From Adiantum capillus-veneris (Eukaryota; Streptophyta; Polypodiopsida; Polypodiales; Pteridaceae), in assembly GCA_014529385.2 (NCBI GenBank), contig CM043960.1, positions 25,776,396 through 25,840,395 on the forward strand: a DNA stretch of 64,000 nucleotides, in the 5' to 3' direction. Position numbers and translations under genes: made by a program. The notes below the pieces were generated by a model. That model saw nothing but the letters and a program-made list of their open reading frames with translations. It ran no database searches and was not told the origin of the DNA. Shown piece after piece: positions 35,544-47,700 of the stretch (position 1 is its first letter; every line of letters begins with the position of its first letter).

Positions 35544-36860
35544 ATGTGTTCACTCGATGATATTCCTATGGACTTACCTCCTAAACGAGGGGATGATGAC
35601 TATCGAATTGAGCTCCTTCCAGGAAGCTCACCACCTAACAAGACTCTTTCTCGAGTCTCTCAAGCTCTACAAGAGGAGATCATGAGGCAAGTACAGGAAT
35701 TGGTAGACAAAGGAATGGTGAGGCCTAGCTCCTCTCCCTTTTGTTCTCCAGTCCTTTTAGTGCAAAAGAAAGATGGTACATACCGTATGTGTGTGGACTA
35801 TTGAGCACTAAACCATATCACTATCAAAAACAGATTTCTCGTGCCTCGGGTAGAAGGTCTGTTTGATAAGCTACAAGGCTCTACCTACTTCAGTAGGATT
35901 GACCTTAAAAGTGGCTATCATCAAATAAGGATAGTGGATGACGATATCCTAAAGACCGCGTTTCATACAACGTTTGGTATTTATGGATATCTAGTCATGC
36001 CTTTTGGCTTTACTAATGCACCAGCCACGTTCAATCGTCTAATGGAGAAATTTTTAGACCCTACCGCAAATACACTGGAGTGTTCTTTGATGATATCATC
36101 ATCTACTCCAAGTCTTTGGGAGAAACAGAAGCAACATCTCCAAGTGATTTTTCAAGCATTGAGGGAGAACAAGCTTTTTTCAACCAAAAGAAAAGCAATT
36201 TTTTCCTCCAAGAGATTCAATACCTAGGTCATATTATCTCTCAAGATGGTATCCGTATGGATCCATCAAAGTTAGAGGCAATAAAAGCATGGCCTAATCC
36301 AAGGAATCTACATGATCTAAGAAGATTTATTGGTATGTGCGCATACTATAGACGCTTCATAGCAAAATTCTCTCAAATAGCAGGACCACTACATGACTTA
36401 ACTAAGAAGAACGTTAAGTATGTATGGACTGCTAAGGAGCAAAATGCTTTTGACAAGCTCAAGGAGAAGCTTACCTCTCAACCAGTCCTCATGCTTTCGA
36501 ATCTCTCAAATCCATTTGAGGTCCAATGTGATGCTTGTGGTGATTGCCTTGGAGCAGTTTTGCTTCAAGAAGGGCATGCCATAGCATATGAGAGCCGAAG
36601 GCTCAATACCGATGAATGAGTCTTGGGCATTTATGAGAAAGAGCTTTTAGTTGTTCTACATGTCCTCAACACATGGAAGCACTACTTATTGGGGACTCCA
36701 TTTATTCTATGAATTGACCACCAAAGTCTCAAGTATTTCATGACGCAAACCAAGATTTTCGACAAACAAATGAGGTGGGAAAATTTTCTTTCGCAATTTA
36801 ATTTCCATATTGCTCACATTGCTGGTAAGCACAATCAAGTAGCTGATGCACTTTCACGAT
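35544..36860 (+). pseudogene. Ty3/gypsy reverse transcriptase and RNase H
   Basis: RT starts with a Pro-rich lead (LPPKRGDDDYRIELLPGSSP), then EEIMRQVQELVDKGMVRPSS, SPVLLVQKKDGTYRMCVDY and a TGA at 35802-35804. The core follows: STYFSRIDLKSGYHQIRI, TTFGIYGYLVMPFGFTNAPA, then after a shift FFDDIIIYSKSL. The RT thumb (LGHIISQDGIRMDPSKLEAI) and RNase H (FEVQCDACGDCLGAVLLQEG) continue to a TGA at 36617-36619; the remaining RNase H part (YLLGTPFIL, then FNFHIAHIAGKHNQVADALS) runs to about 36860. A few changes break an otherwise well-kept polymerase. Confidence 0.92.
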
Positions 36861-36869
36861 GACCAAAAG

Positions 36870-37600
36870 TTAATCCGGTGTCTATAGCTACTCACAATGG
36901 TCTATCCTCTATGATAGATGAGTATACTATTGACCATGACTTTAGAGACATAATGTCAGCCCTTGCTCTGGGGAAGAAAGAGGAACCATTCACTTTGCAG
37001 GATGGTTTTCTCCTCCACGGTAACAGGCTATGTGTTACCCATTCCCTTCATGAAAATTTTTTGTATGAATCCCATGCTCCTCAGGTATTCAACCTACTCT
37101 TCAAGGAGTAGAGACGTATTTCTATTGGCCTACCATGAAAGTGGACATACAAGAGTATGTTGCAAAATGTGTAGTATGCCAAAAGACTAAGTATGATAGA
37201 GGGAAGCAACTTGGATTACTCCAGCCATTGTCTATCCCAAATTCACCATGGGAGAGTATATCCATGGATTTGATCTTTGGATTGCCCAAGTCTATCCACG
37301 GGAATACGAGAATATGGATCATAGTCGACTAGTTTAGCAAGCAAACACACTTTATTCCTGTCAAAAAGACTATTAAGGCACACCAAATGGCAACTTTCTT
37401 CATATCACATATTTTCAAACACCAGGGATTACCAACATCCATCGTGTCAGATAGAGATCCTAGAATGACCAGTAAGGTATCTTTGAAAATCTAGGAACAA
37501 GGTTGAGTTTCTCTTTGTCCTATCACCCACAAACGGATGGCCAAAGTGAGATAGCCAATCTTACGATATTTGATCTATTAAAGACTTATGTTACAGAAGT
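36870..37600 (+). pseudogene. Ty3/gypsy integrase, zinc and catalytic core
   Basis: The zinc-binding start has NFLYESHAPQ, then the HHCC tail KVDIQEYVAKCVVCQKTK. The core reads SPWESISMDLIFGLPKSIHG (first Asp), then IWIIVD, a TAG at 37330-37332, FSKQTHFIPVKKTIK, TSIVSDRDPRM (second Asp), and SYHPQTDGQSEIANL-like text near 37525 (catalytic Glu). A short deletion sits near 37475. A frameshift near 37100 and the stop show decay. Confidence 0.88.
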
Positions 37601-38339
37601 AGATCAACGATCATAATGGGAAAAGTACTTACCTCTTATAGAGCATACCTACAATAATATTGTACATACGTCTACGGAAAAAGCACCTTTTGAGATCATT
37701 GAGGGAAGACCTAAAAGTCCCTTGCTACTCAAAGTACATGGGAAGATCTTCGCTTCTGAAGAGTATAGTCGTGACCTACAAGAATATTTTCAACAAATTA
37801 AGGAGGCTATCTCCATCTCTCAACAAAGGCAAAAAGCTGTTGCTGCTGACAAGAATAGAAGGGCCTTAACGTTCAAAGAAAATGATTGGGTCTTACTTAA
37901 GTTTTCTAAGGCTCAATTAAGGCAAACGACGGGAAAAAATCCTACGGGCCATCAAAAGTATTATGCTAAGCTAGCAAAAAGATACTATGGTCCTTTCCAA
38001 ATCTTGAAACTTATCAATGAGACGGCTTACCAACTCAAGTTGCCCAACCATTGGCTCATACACAATTCTTTTCATGTGAGCCTACTCAAGCCCTACAAAG
38101 GAGAGTCACCAAGTGAACCAATCATTGAATACCCTCATAGAATTGAAGACCAAGAAGAGGTGCTACAACCCGAAGCTATCCTTCGGCATGAAGACAAGGT
38201 ACTACGACATGGTAAGCTTATCCGCCGGTATATTATTAAGTTCAAAAATGATCTTTTTAAAGATGCTAGATGCATGCAAGGAATACAACTTAAGGATAAT
38301 ATGAACCTTATCAATGCTTACAATGCTACATTAGAGTAA
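37600..38339 (+). pseudogene. Ty3/gypsy integrase C-terminus with chromodomain-like tail
   Basis: The frame 37722-38339 (205 codons) gives [60 protein letters not shown] and [20 protein letters not shown], the usual integrase C-terminal part, followed by [20 protein letters not shown] and [18 protein letters not shown]. This last part resembles a diverged chromodomain (hydrophobic-Lys-Phe-Lys-x-x, then a Trp/Cys position before the helix). The truncated copy at 41600-41700 has YPFEDARWMQGTQL-like text there, closer to the chromodomain pattern. The terminal stop is TAA 38337-38339. Confidence 0.8.
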
Positions 38340-38743
38340 GCAAATGTACAAATTTCTTTTAAATGACCCATGTTTTTGTCTTATAAGACTAGTTCTCATT
38401 TTAATTGTGCACAAATTTAAATAGTATGCATGCTTAGAATCATGTTTGTGATGACGAAGTCTCTCAAGCACCAAGTAGACTTTGTCACTCTACGACTAAA
38501 GAGCAGACATGCTTGCGGCAGCTATGTCTCCCAATCACCAAATGAATTTGTCAACCATCTTGGAAAGACGTCGTAGGGTAAAAAGGGATCCTCTACCCAC
38601 TAAGTAAGATGGACTAATGACTAAGGCTTTATCTCTTCTACTTCATTGTCAAGGACGACTATGATTTCAAGAGAGAGGTTATGTCATAAAATCTAATATC
38701 TAACCAACCCAAATGATTTTATCATATTAAACTGATCATTTAA

Positions 38744-40282
38744 TGTGGGAGAATAAACGGGAACAAGGGTTAAGATGTAGATATGTGCTTATAGATCTAT
38801 CTCAACACGGGGCCAATGGTAAAGGGGCCCAAATGAGAGATGGTCTATCAAAGAGCAAGGCTAACCAATGGAGCATAAAGACCTTAGGGTTAGCTTCATT
38901 GAAGACCTCCAATAGTTAGTGTTAAAAGTCCTTTGACCTTAGGTAAGCTAGGGTTGTGCTTGAGGTGGGAACCCGGCCCAAGCTTAAGGTGCATGAGGTG
39001 CTTGTCTTGCTTGATGACTAAGGTGCTTGAGGTGCTTGTCGTGCTTGATGAATAAGGTGCTTGAGGTGCTTGCCGTGCTTGCCGACTAAGGTGCTTGAGG
39101 TGCTTGTGGGAACACCACCCAAGCTTGAGGTGCTTTGTCATGCTTGCTGACTAAGGTGCTTGCGATAAGGTGTGCCAAAAAGTCATTATTCAATCCCTAC
39201 AAGGAGGGGGCGAGCCCTACAAGAGGGGGGATGAGAGAGAACACACACACACACACTCACACAAGACATGCTTGGTACAAAGAAAGCAAAAGGGACACTT
39301 GTCAAGTTCCTCCTCATGGTGTGCCTGAAGCCTATTGGTTGGCCACCCAAGGGGTCCAATGATACTTAGAAGATTTAATTAATTGATTTTACATTTATTA
39401 AGTCCTCTCTCTCAAAGGGAAAAGGGGGACACTTTTTCGAAGGCTACCCTTGAAACTTGATTTACCTCCTGCTTGTTATTGGCTAGGTATGGAGGTGTCC
39501 AATGAGCTTCAAGCATTAGCTACAAGGGGAGGTCAACCAAGGAAGCTAAGGGTATGTTTGGGGGGTATACTCTCCTACACACACACACATACACACACAC
39601 ACCCTCATTGTGTAAAGTGCAAAGTGCAAGAGCTCCCTCTCCTTCTCCAAGCAAGTAGAGAGGTTGAGAGCCTACACCAACACTCTTGGCTATGGAATGA
39701 AAATCCAACCAAGAGCCATGCTTCAATGCTTAAGCTTGCCATCTTCTCCATATTCATTACTATGCTCTTATGTATGCTAGCAAGAAGAGTGACGATAAGT
39801 GAGGAACTAGTTCTTTCTCCTATGAAATGTTTCTTCTTCCTCTTCCCTACCCTCATTCCCTTCTAGTTCTCTCCAGCTTCGAAGGTGTTTGAGGTCTTGG
39901 GACTGAGGCTTGGGATAGTTAATGCTTTCCTTAAAGTTTATGTTATGCTCATGATGCATGAAGCTTTCCATTTTCATTGCATCACCTAGGTCACAAGGAA
40001 CACAAAGATTGTATTGTAACAAGTCTCTCTTGATGGGGAGAAACCATAATACAAATGCCTATTGGAGGGGGGACCGGCTCCACATAAATCCAGTTCTCAA
40101 ATGTTATCATGTTCTCTAAATTCTCTCCCTTGCAAAAGTATTGTTCATGCCAAGTTAACTAAATGCTATGTTTATGTTGCTATCTTCCAATTATGTTCAC
40201 CCGCTATGCTCACAAAGTAATTTCACAAAAGTACTCTCTTTAATTTCCGCTACTCTTAAGTTAATAGGCCAATTCCATTACA
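38744..40282 (+). repeat. 1.54-kb gypsy LTR, copy A
   Basis: Starts TGTGGGAGAATAAACGGGAA and ends near ATTCCATTACA. It is aligned along its length with LTR copy B (42137-43671), sharing GGTTAGCTTCATT, the GTGCCTGAAxCCTATTGG segment, AC runs, TACACCAACACxTCTTGGCTA, and GACCGGCTCCAxxTAAATC. The 404 bases before it (38340-38743) match the bases before copy B, so they are the 3' internal spacer. It is 3' to the internal region at 33581-38339. After it comes pol sequence rather than a primer site. Confidence 0.85.
38985..39170. repeat. 34-bp minisatellite inside the LTR
   Basis: Tandem units built on AAGGTGCTTGAGGTGCTTG, with a TCGTGCTTGATGA-like second half; about four copies, with one interrupted by a CCACCCAAGCTTG segment. 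A related array is in LTR copy B at 42390-42500. Confidence 0.85.
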
Positions 40283-41747
40283 TCAGCCCTTGCCTTAGGG
40301 AAGAAAGAAGAACCGTTCACCTTGCCGGATGGTTATCTTCTCCATGGATATGAATTACTAACTCCCTTCGTGAGAAAGTAATGTATGAATCCCATGCTCC
40401 TCCCTATGCGGGGCATAGAGGGATTCAACCTACTCTCCGAGGAGTAGAGACGTATTTCTATTGGCCTGCCATGAAAGTAGACATACAAGAGTTTGTTCCA
40501 AAATGCGTGGTATGCCAATAGACCAAGTATAGAGGGAAGAAACTTAGATTACTCCAGCCATTGCGAGTTTCTAATTCACCATGGGAGAGCATTTCCATGG
40601 ATTTTATCTTTAGATTACCCAAGTCTATCCATGGGAATACGGGAATATGGACAATAGTCGACAGGTTTAGCAAACAAGCACACTTTATACCTATCAAAAA
40701 GACTATCAAGACACATCAAATGGCAACCCTCTTCATATCCCATATTTTCAAACACCATGGCTTGCCAACATCTATAGTGTCACATAGAGATCTTAGAATG
40801 ACCAATAATTTTTGGAAAGGTCTCTTCGAAAATCTAAGGACAAGGTTAAATTTATCTTCAGCCTATCACCCACAAACAAATGGCCAAAGTGAAATAGCTA
40901 ACCTTACAATTCTATATCTACTCAAGACCTATGTTAAGAAGTAGATCAACCCTCACAATGGGAGAAGTACCTATCCCTTGTAGAGTATGCATACAATAAC
41001 ATTATCCATACAACGGTAGGGAAGGCACCTTTCGAGATTATTGAGGAAATACCTAAAAGCCCCTTGCTACTTAAGGTATATATGAAGATCTTTGCTGTTG
41101 ATGAGCATAGCTGAAACCTACAAAATTTTTTTTCAAAGATTAGGCTATATCCATCTCACAACAAAGGCAAAAAGATGTTGCTAACAAGCACAGAATGCCT
41201 TAACTTTTAAGGAAAACAATTGGGTCCTACTCAAGTTTCCCAAGGCTCAACTGAGGCAAACTATGGGCAAAAATTCTACGGGCCACCAAAAGTATGCTAA
41301 GCTAGCAAAAAGATACTATGGTCCTTTTCAAATCTTAAATCCAACCAACGAGATCGCCTATCAACTAAAGTTGCCCAATCAGTGGCTCATACACAATGCT
41401 TTTCATGTGAACTTACTTGAGCCTTACAAAGAAGAGCCACCAAGAGAACCAATAATTGAGAACCCGCCGAGATCGAAAATCAAGAAGAGGTGCTCCAACC
41501 CGAATCCATCCTTCGACACATGAAGACAATAATTGAGGACCCGTTCGAGATCAAAGATCAAGAAGAGGTGCTCTCGCCTGAATCCATCCTTTGACACATG
41601 AAGACAAGGTACTAAGACATGGTAATATTATTCGACGATATCTTATTAAATTCAAAAATTATCCTTTTGAAGATGCTAGATGGATGCAAGGAACACAGCT
41701 TAAGGATAGTATGAACCTTGTCAATGCTTACAGTGCTACACTAGAGT
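40283..41747 (+). pseudogene. 5'-truncated Ty3/gypsy pol (integrase to chromodomain-like tail)
   Basis: Begins at CAGCCCTTGCCTTAGGG, which matches 36957 of the larger copy, so everything upstream in pol, plus gag, protease and RT, is missing. It carries the integrase zinc part (HRGIQPTLRGVETYFYWP-like text near 40430), the core (SPWESISMDFIFRLPKSIHG, then IWTIVDRFSKQAHFIPIKKT from 40561-40944), NFxCC-like text, then [20 protein letters not shown] and WLIHNAFHVNLLEPYKEEPP (41263-41523) and a chromodomain-like tail to TAA near 41747. A duplicated stretch occurs near 41480-41600. The core is fairly open but has stops. Confidence 0.88.
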
Positions 41748-42136
41748 AAGTGAATGTAAATTCTTTTTAAATGAACAATGATTTTATCTTTGAGACTAGT
41801 TGTCTTTTATTGTTTACATATTTAAGTAGTATGCATGCTTAGAATCATGTTTGTGATGACGACATCTCCCTTGGGAGTATAATATGGACTAAAGAGCAGA
41901 CATGCTTGCGGTAGCTAAGTCTCCCAAGCACCAAATGGACTAGTCCTTCATTCTGAAATGATGTCATAGGGTAAAAATGGATCTTGTACCCGCTAAGAAA
42001 CATAAACTAATGACTAAGGCTTTATCTTCTCTACCTCATAGTCGAGGACGACTATGGTTTCAAGAGAGAGGCAATGTCATAAAATCTAATATCTACCTAT
42101 CCCAAATGATTTTCTCATATTGAACTGGTTATTTAA

Positions 42137-42904
42137 TGTGGAAAAATGAATGGGAACAAGAGTTAAAATATAAATATGTGCTTTTAGACTTATCTCAGCA
42201 TGGGACCAAAGGGAGAGAAAGCTACATCTCGTTGAGGGTCCAAAAAGGAGATGGTCTACCAAAGACCAATGAGCAGATAATGCTTAAAAGACCTTAGGGT
42301 TAGCTTCATTAAATACCTCCAAAGGTTTGTGTTAAAAGTCCTTAGAACTGGGACCTTTAGGTACTTTAGACCTCAGGAAAGCTAGACATGTGCTTGAGGT
42401 GCTTGTCATGTTTAATGACTACGGTGCTTGAGGTGCTTGTCATGCTTGATGACTAAGGTGATTGAAATGCTTGTCATGCTTAATGACCAAGGTGCTTGAT
42501 TTGTTCAAGTAAAAGATGAGCCCTAAAGGTAGGGGCATGAGGGAGAACACACACACACACACACACACACACACTCAATGCAAGCCCAAGACTCAAGAGG
42601 CATTAAGGCCACATGTTAGGCCCCTAGCAATATTTCCCTCATAATGTGCCTGAATCCTATTGGATGACCTATAGGAAGGTCCAATGATAATTTAGATTCA
42701 ATTAAATAATTAAGATCCTTCCCTTAAAGGGGGAAAGGAGGACACTTATCCAAATGCTATAATTAAATAATTAAGATCTTTCTCTCAAAGGGAAAAAGGA
42801 GGACACTTGTCCAAATGCTATACCCCTTTCTTGTTATGACTAGAGCCATTCATTGGCTAGCCCCAAAGCTTGAGCCAATAGGCTTGTAGCAAGAGTAAAG
42901 TAGC

Positions 42905-42994
<90 letters not shown>

Positions 42995-43671
42995 CCCCAT
43001 TGTGTGTTGTGCACACAATTCATCTTCTTATCCAAGGTTGAGAAGTGGAGAGCCTACACCAACACCTCTTGGCTATGGAATAAAAATGCAACCAAGAGTT
43101 ATGCTCAAAGTAATGCTTAGCAATCTCTCTATCTTCATTATCACTATGCTAATCTATGCTTTAAGAGGGATTATATGTGAGGAGACTACTTCTTTCTCAT
43201 AGAGATACATCTTCTTCTCTTCATCTTCCTCACTCCATGATAGCTCTCTCCACCTTTGAAGGTGTTTAATGTCTTGGGATTGAGGCCGGGGACTAGTTAA
43301 TGTTTTTGCAAGTTAGTTACGGGCATAATATTGGTGCATGAATCTTACCATATTCATGGCATCAACAAGATCTCAAGGAACACAATCATGTATTATACCA
43401 AATCTCTCTTCAAGGAAGAATCTATAGTACAAAAGACTTTTGCAAGGGAGACCGGCTCCAAGTAAATCTGGTCCTCAATTGTTGTCAGTTTCTCTAATTC
43501 TCTCTCTCTTTTGCAAGTATTGTTCATGCCAAGCTAACTAGGTATAACATTTATTTTTCTACCTTCAATCAAGTACTCTCCTTATGTTCATTAAGAATCC
43601 TCTTAAGGAAATTCTCACTATTGCTACTTTAATTCCGCTACAATCCGTGCTATTAGCCATATTTTGTTACA
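42137..43671 (+). repeat. 1.54-kb gypsy LTR, copy B
   Basis: Starts TGTGGAAAAATGAATGGGAA, ends ATTTTGTTACA. Near-equal length to copy A (1535 against 1539) with many substitutions and different microsatellite lengths, so the two LTRs are not young twins. Contains a minisatellite at 42390-42500, an AC run near 42548, and the compound microsatellite at 42909. Confidence 0.85.
42909..42992. repeat. Compound (CT)n(AC)n microsatellite inside LTR copy B
   Basis: A CT run to 42954 passes straight into an AC run to 42992. In copy A the matching place near 39579 holds only a shorter AC run, so this tract grew after the copies separated. Confidence 0.95.
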
Positions 43672-43771
43672 GCTAGTGCCTCCAATTTCATGTGCCTATC
43701 CCCAGACGCCATTTTGTTTAAATTTAGCCTCTCACATGATTCATTGTAATACTACAAACTAGACATGCAGC

Positions 43772-43879
<108 letters not shown>

Positions 43880-43995
43880 CCTATATTTGCCAAGTTAAAT
43901 ATGAGTGTACCTTTATTGGTTTTATGAGAGGGCCCTAAAATATTCGTATGTTTTTTTAGCACACTTTGTAAAGCTAGCCAAAAATAAGAAGAGGA

Positions 43996-44051
43996 TAGAG
44001 AGAGAGAGAGAGAGAAGAAGAAGAAGAAGAAGAAGAAGAAGAAGAAGAAGA
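43996..44051. repeat. (AG)n then (AAG)n microsatellite
   Basis: An AG run changes to AAG units (12 or so), then ends in AGAATTTTC. Confidence 0.95.
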
Positions 44052-44734
44052 GAATTTTCAATGCGATATGGTCAATTGCAAGAGACCTTAACATCCATGT
44101 GAGGAGTCTTGGCAGACGCAAGTGTACATGCTAGCTAGGTTAGCAATCCAACCTATAGATTTTGAAATTTACCCATATATAGAGCATCTAGCTTCAAAAG
44201 TTTCTATAGCCATGCAACCACCCATAGTTCACAAACTCATAATGAATACTACCTCTAAGAAGCAAACAACACATTTCTTGCCTAATCAATTGTGCATATG
44301 TCCGCATAGTGTCTCTCCTGCTATGTAGTGTAACATTGGCATGTTGGGTCATGGCCGACACATTCACCCTAAGAGGGATCCCCAACCCCGAGCAAATACT
44401 TACGAGCGAACAGGAAACTGAGCGAATATATACAATAGAAAAGAGCATATCAATATTGCAATAGTTCAGATATTGAACATAGAGTAGTAAAATGAACCAG
44501 TCATATCTTAATTTTTTTCAAATAAAAGAACCATACACCCACATCTAATTCATTGGTACATACTCAAAAACTTGCTCAAAACCTTAGACATTCTCTCGCA
44601 CAACAAGGCTCATCATAGGACCACAAAACACATAAAGTGCAAACCTTCACACCCAAAGGCACGGCTATAGGGGCCATCATAGGTTGACAAAAAACCACAA
44701 TGACATACAAAAACTTTAGAGCACAAAACTTGAT

Positions 44735-47700
44735 TTACTGTTGCGTGTTCGGTCGTACTCCATCGAGAGCTTGAAAGAGCTCTACCTTTGTCAAAGCCGC
44801 TTGGTGCATGAACTCATGGGCATGAGAGTCCAAACCCAGAACATGAAGAAACACATAGTATATATTCTTGCATGGCACATATGTTAGCCTCTTGGACTCT
44901 CTCTGTTGAAAATCTTCACAAGTGCACCTTGAAAAATCTGATAATGTCACAGAGTATGAAACTCCCTTTATCTTTGAGCCCTCTGTGCCAACATAGAAAA
45001 CGTGTGTTTCATTGCACACAATAATAACTTCTTTAACACTAGGTTGGTAACCTAACAAGACATAAAAGTGTCCTTTGAGGGTTTTGAAAAAAACCTCCAA
45101 AACCATAGTAGATCCACTCATTTTGTAAAATTCTTTCATGAGGTTATAGTTCAAGGCCTACTACACATGGAAAAAATAAGAAACTTGTAAAATTTCTCAT
45201 CTTTTGGTCACACCAAGCCTCCAAAGTTGATGGACCAGTACATTTTCATCAAAACAGTCATTTCTTACGTTTTGTTGCATAAAAATAAGATTAGGGATTT
45301 TTGTAGGACTTGAGATAAATTCCTTAGTTAACTTCAATGGGTTGGTGATCAGAACATATGATTGCTTCTCACTCACTATTTTTTGTTTTGCCAAAATAAA
45401 TAGGTACAAAAAGTTGAATTTTTACCATTCTGCAAACCTATCATCAAAGCTTCTATAGCCACTCTCAATACAAATAATATATTCATGTTTTCTTAGTTCC
45501 CTATTGTCCTTTAGGTTCATAAGGAGCCATAGAGCATGTCAAAAGAATAATACATCTCTTACCAAGGGGAATCTTGGGGACAAAGATGAAGTGCTAAATA
45601 CAGCAAACATGAAAAAACTGGGTTCAACATTATGAGTTGTAGAATCCCATAGAAACTATTCAATATCTATCCAAATTTGATCCTTATGACTAGATATGGT
45701 TACTACCTACAAAATGCATGTAGTTGTCACAAGAAACTAACAATATTGAAAAAGCTATACTTGATATACTAGAATGTTTCGTTTTCTTCTATAATTGAAA
45801 AAATCAGCCATCGTTGTCTACTATGCAAAATAGGGTATTAGGTGCCCCAAAACTCAAGGAATATTAGCTTTATGTTACAATATGCGACATAGAAAATCAA
45901 AATTGCATTTTGATATCATGAAAGCCACCAAAAAGATCATAGAAGAGCTAAAATTGGCTAAAAAACAGGATTTGACAATTTTTGTAATTTGGTCATAACT
46001 TACAACTTTAACATTTATTCCTCCCTAGAAGCATCAGTATATGTTGAGGACTACTAAAGATAGTTCTCTAGCATTATAGACCTCACAAACATGAATTCTA
46101 GAGTGGTATAGTTGCAAAAAGTTGAAAAAAGACAAAAACAGGACCCGTTTTTTCACACAGTTTAGGGTGTGAAATGTTGTGCAAGGACAATGTTAATGAT
46201 GGAATTGATATTCCAAAAAAATATCAAGTTTTTTCAGCTCATGAGACAACTTTCTAGATAGATAGAACCTCAAAATCCATTTCAAAACTCTTGACATAAT
46301 TCAAGGAAAATGGTCACTTAACAGGACATAAAAATGTCCCAGGACATAAAAGTGTCCCATTACCAACCTAGTGTTAATCAATTCTGCCACCAAGCATGTC
46401 CCCAAATCAATTCTCTTCTGAAATTCCTTTGTTAATTTGGATCGCCACTTGACAACCTTGCCATCCCTATATCTTGGTCGAAAGGCACTCGGAACTCTAT
46501 TTGCATCTCGAATCCCCCCATTCAGAACTACACCTCTTGCTCCATGTTGCTGATGAAGCACAAATCCATTAGCTTGTAGTTGTTCTGCCTCATATGGCAC
46601 AAGATTAGTGCCCTCAACAACACTCCAAACGCTTGGTGCAGGTCCGGGTGGTCCCACCACCATGTCATGAATTTTCCATGTGTGCAAATTACTAGCATTG
46701 CAAAACCAAATATAACCTTCTACTATCCCCCCAGGATTTGACCCAGATGAGGGATATTTTCTCCGACCCCAAAAACAAGGTGCTGCAACCCCTCTCTTAA
46801 TGTCATTAGAGCCTTCATTAATGAATCTTCCACATCTCTCTGTTTGATCCTGCAAAATCCCAAAACATGTCATCTTACGTCCAGGTTCAGTTCTCCTAAT
46901 CGCCCATACCGTCTTTGCAACTTTCACCTCTGGCCAATATTTTGTATCCCCTTGTACATTTGCATGTCTTTTTCCACTAATGTGTTCAGTAATTGTAACA
47001 AAATCAGGTATGTGGCTATCCTCCTCTAGCACAACACCACCATCCACAAAGATTGACCTCTTTTTCTTCACACTCTTCTCCCTGCTATATGACCTATTCA
47101 TCTCTGGACTTTGCAAACCCATTTCTTTCATCGAAGAGTGAGCAAGATTGACCAATTTTGTAGCACCCGAAGATGTGGACGATCGATTAAAGAATCTCTG
47201 GGCAAGGTCCTGTATACCCGGACCATTGCATGTCTTTGCACCTTTAAGGTAAGCATTATACTTTACACTTTGTAGCACTGCCATTGCCATGTCTGCCCCT
47301 GCAGCTTCATACAAACTAATTTTTTCTTTGAAACCAAAGCATGCCCGCATGCTAGCATGTTTGCTCTCAGACAAGTTAGTGTTAGGGATAAAAATGCCAG
47401 ACTCATCTTGCATAACAAATCGTCCTCCCCAATGTGAAACTCTGACATCCCACCAAGCCAACCATGTCTCTAGACATGAAACCTCTCCATCAATAGCATG
47501 CCCAGCTCTCCAATAGCGACGAAGTTCTCCCTTGCAGATTTCTGCTTGATTCTTTGACGATGCGATTCGCCAATTGCAGCATTTAATCTTGTGTTCTTCT
47601 TGGGAGGAAGGCTTAATGCACTTCACAGTATGACGGATCATGGATTGCTCCCAATGGAACACACATGATCGTTCCTTGGCAGGCATAGCCATACTGGGAC

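Noticed and set aside
44735-45154. Stand-alone small SWIM protein starting at 45154
   Set aside because: The first 40 residues lie inside the inserted element; the SWIM part is the 3' end of the MULE gene.
45037-46373. CACTA (CMC/En-Spm) classification of the TTAA element
   Set aside because: The ends do start CACTA, but the host frame and flanks show a 4-bp TTAA duplication, not the 3 bp of CMC elements.
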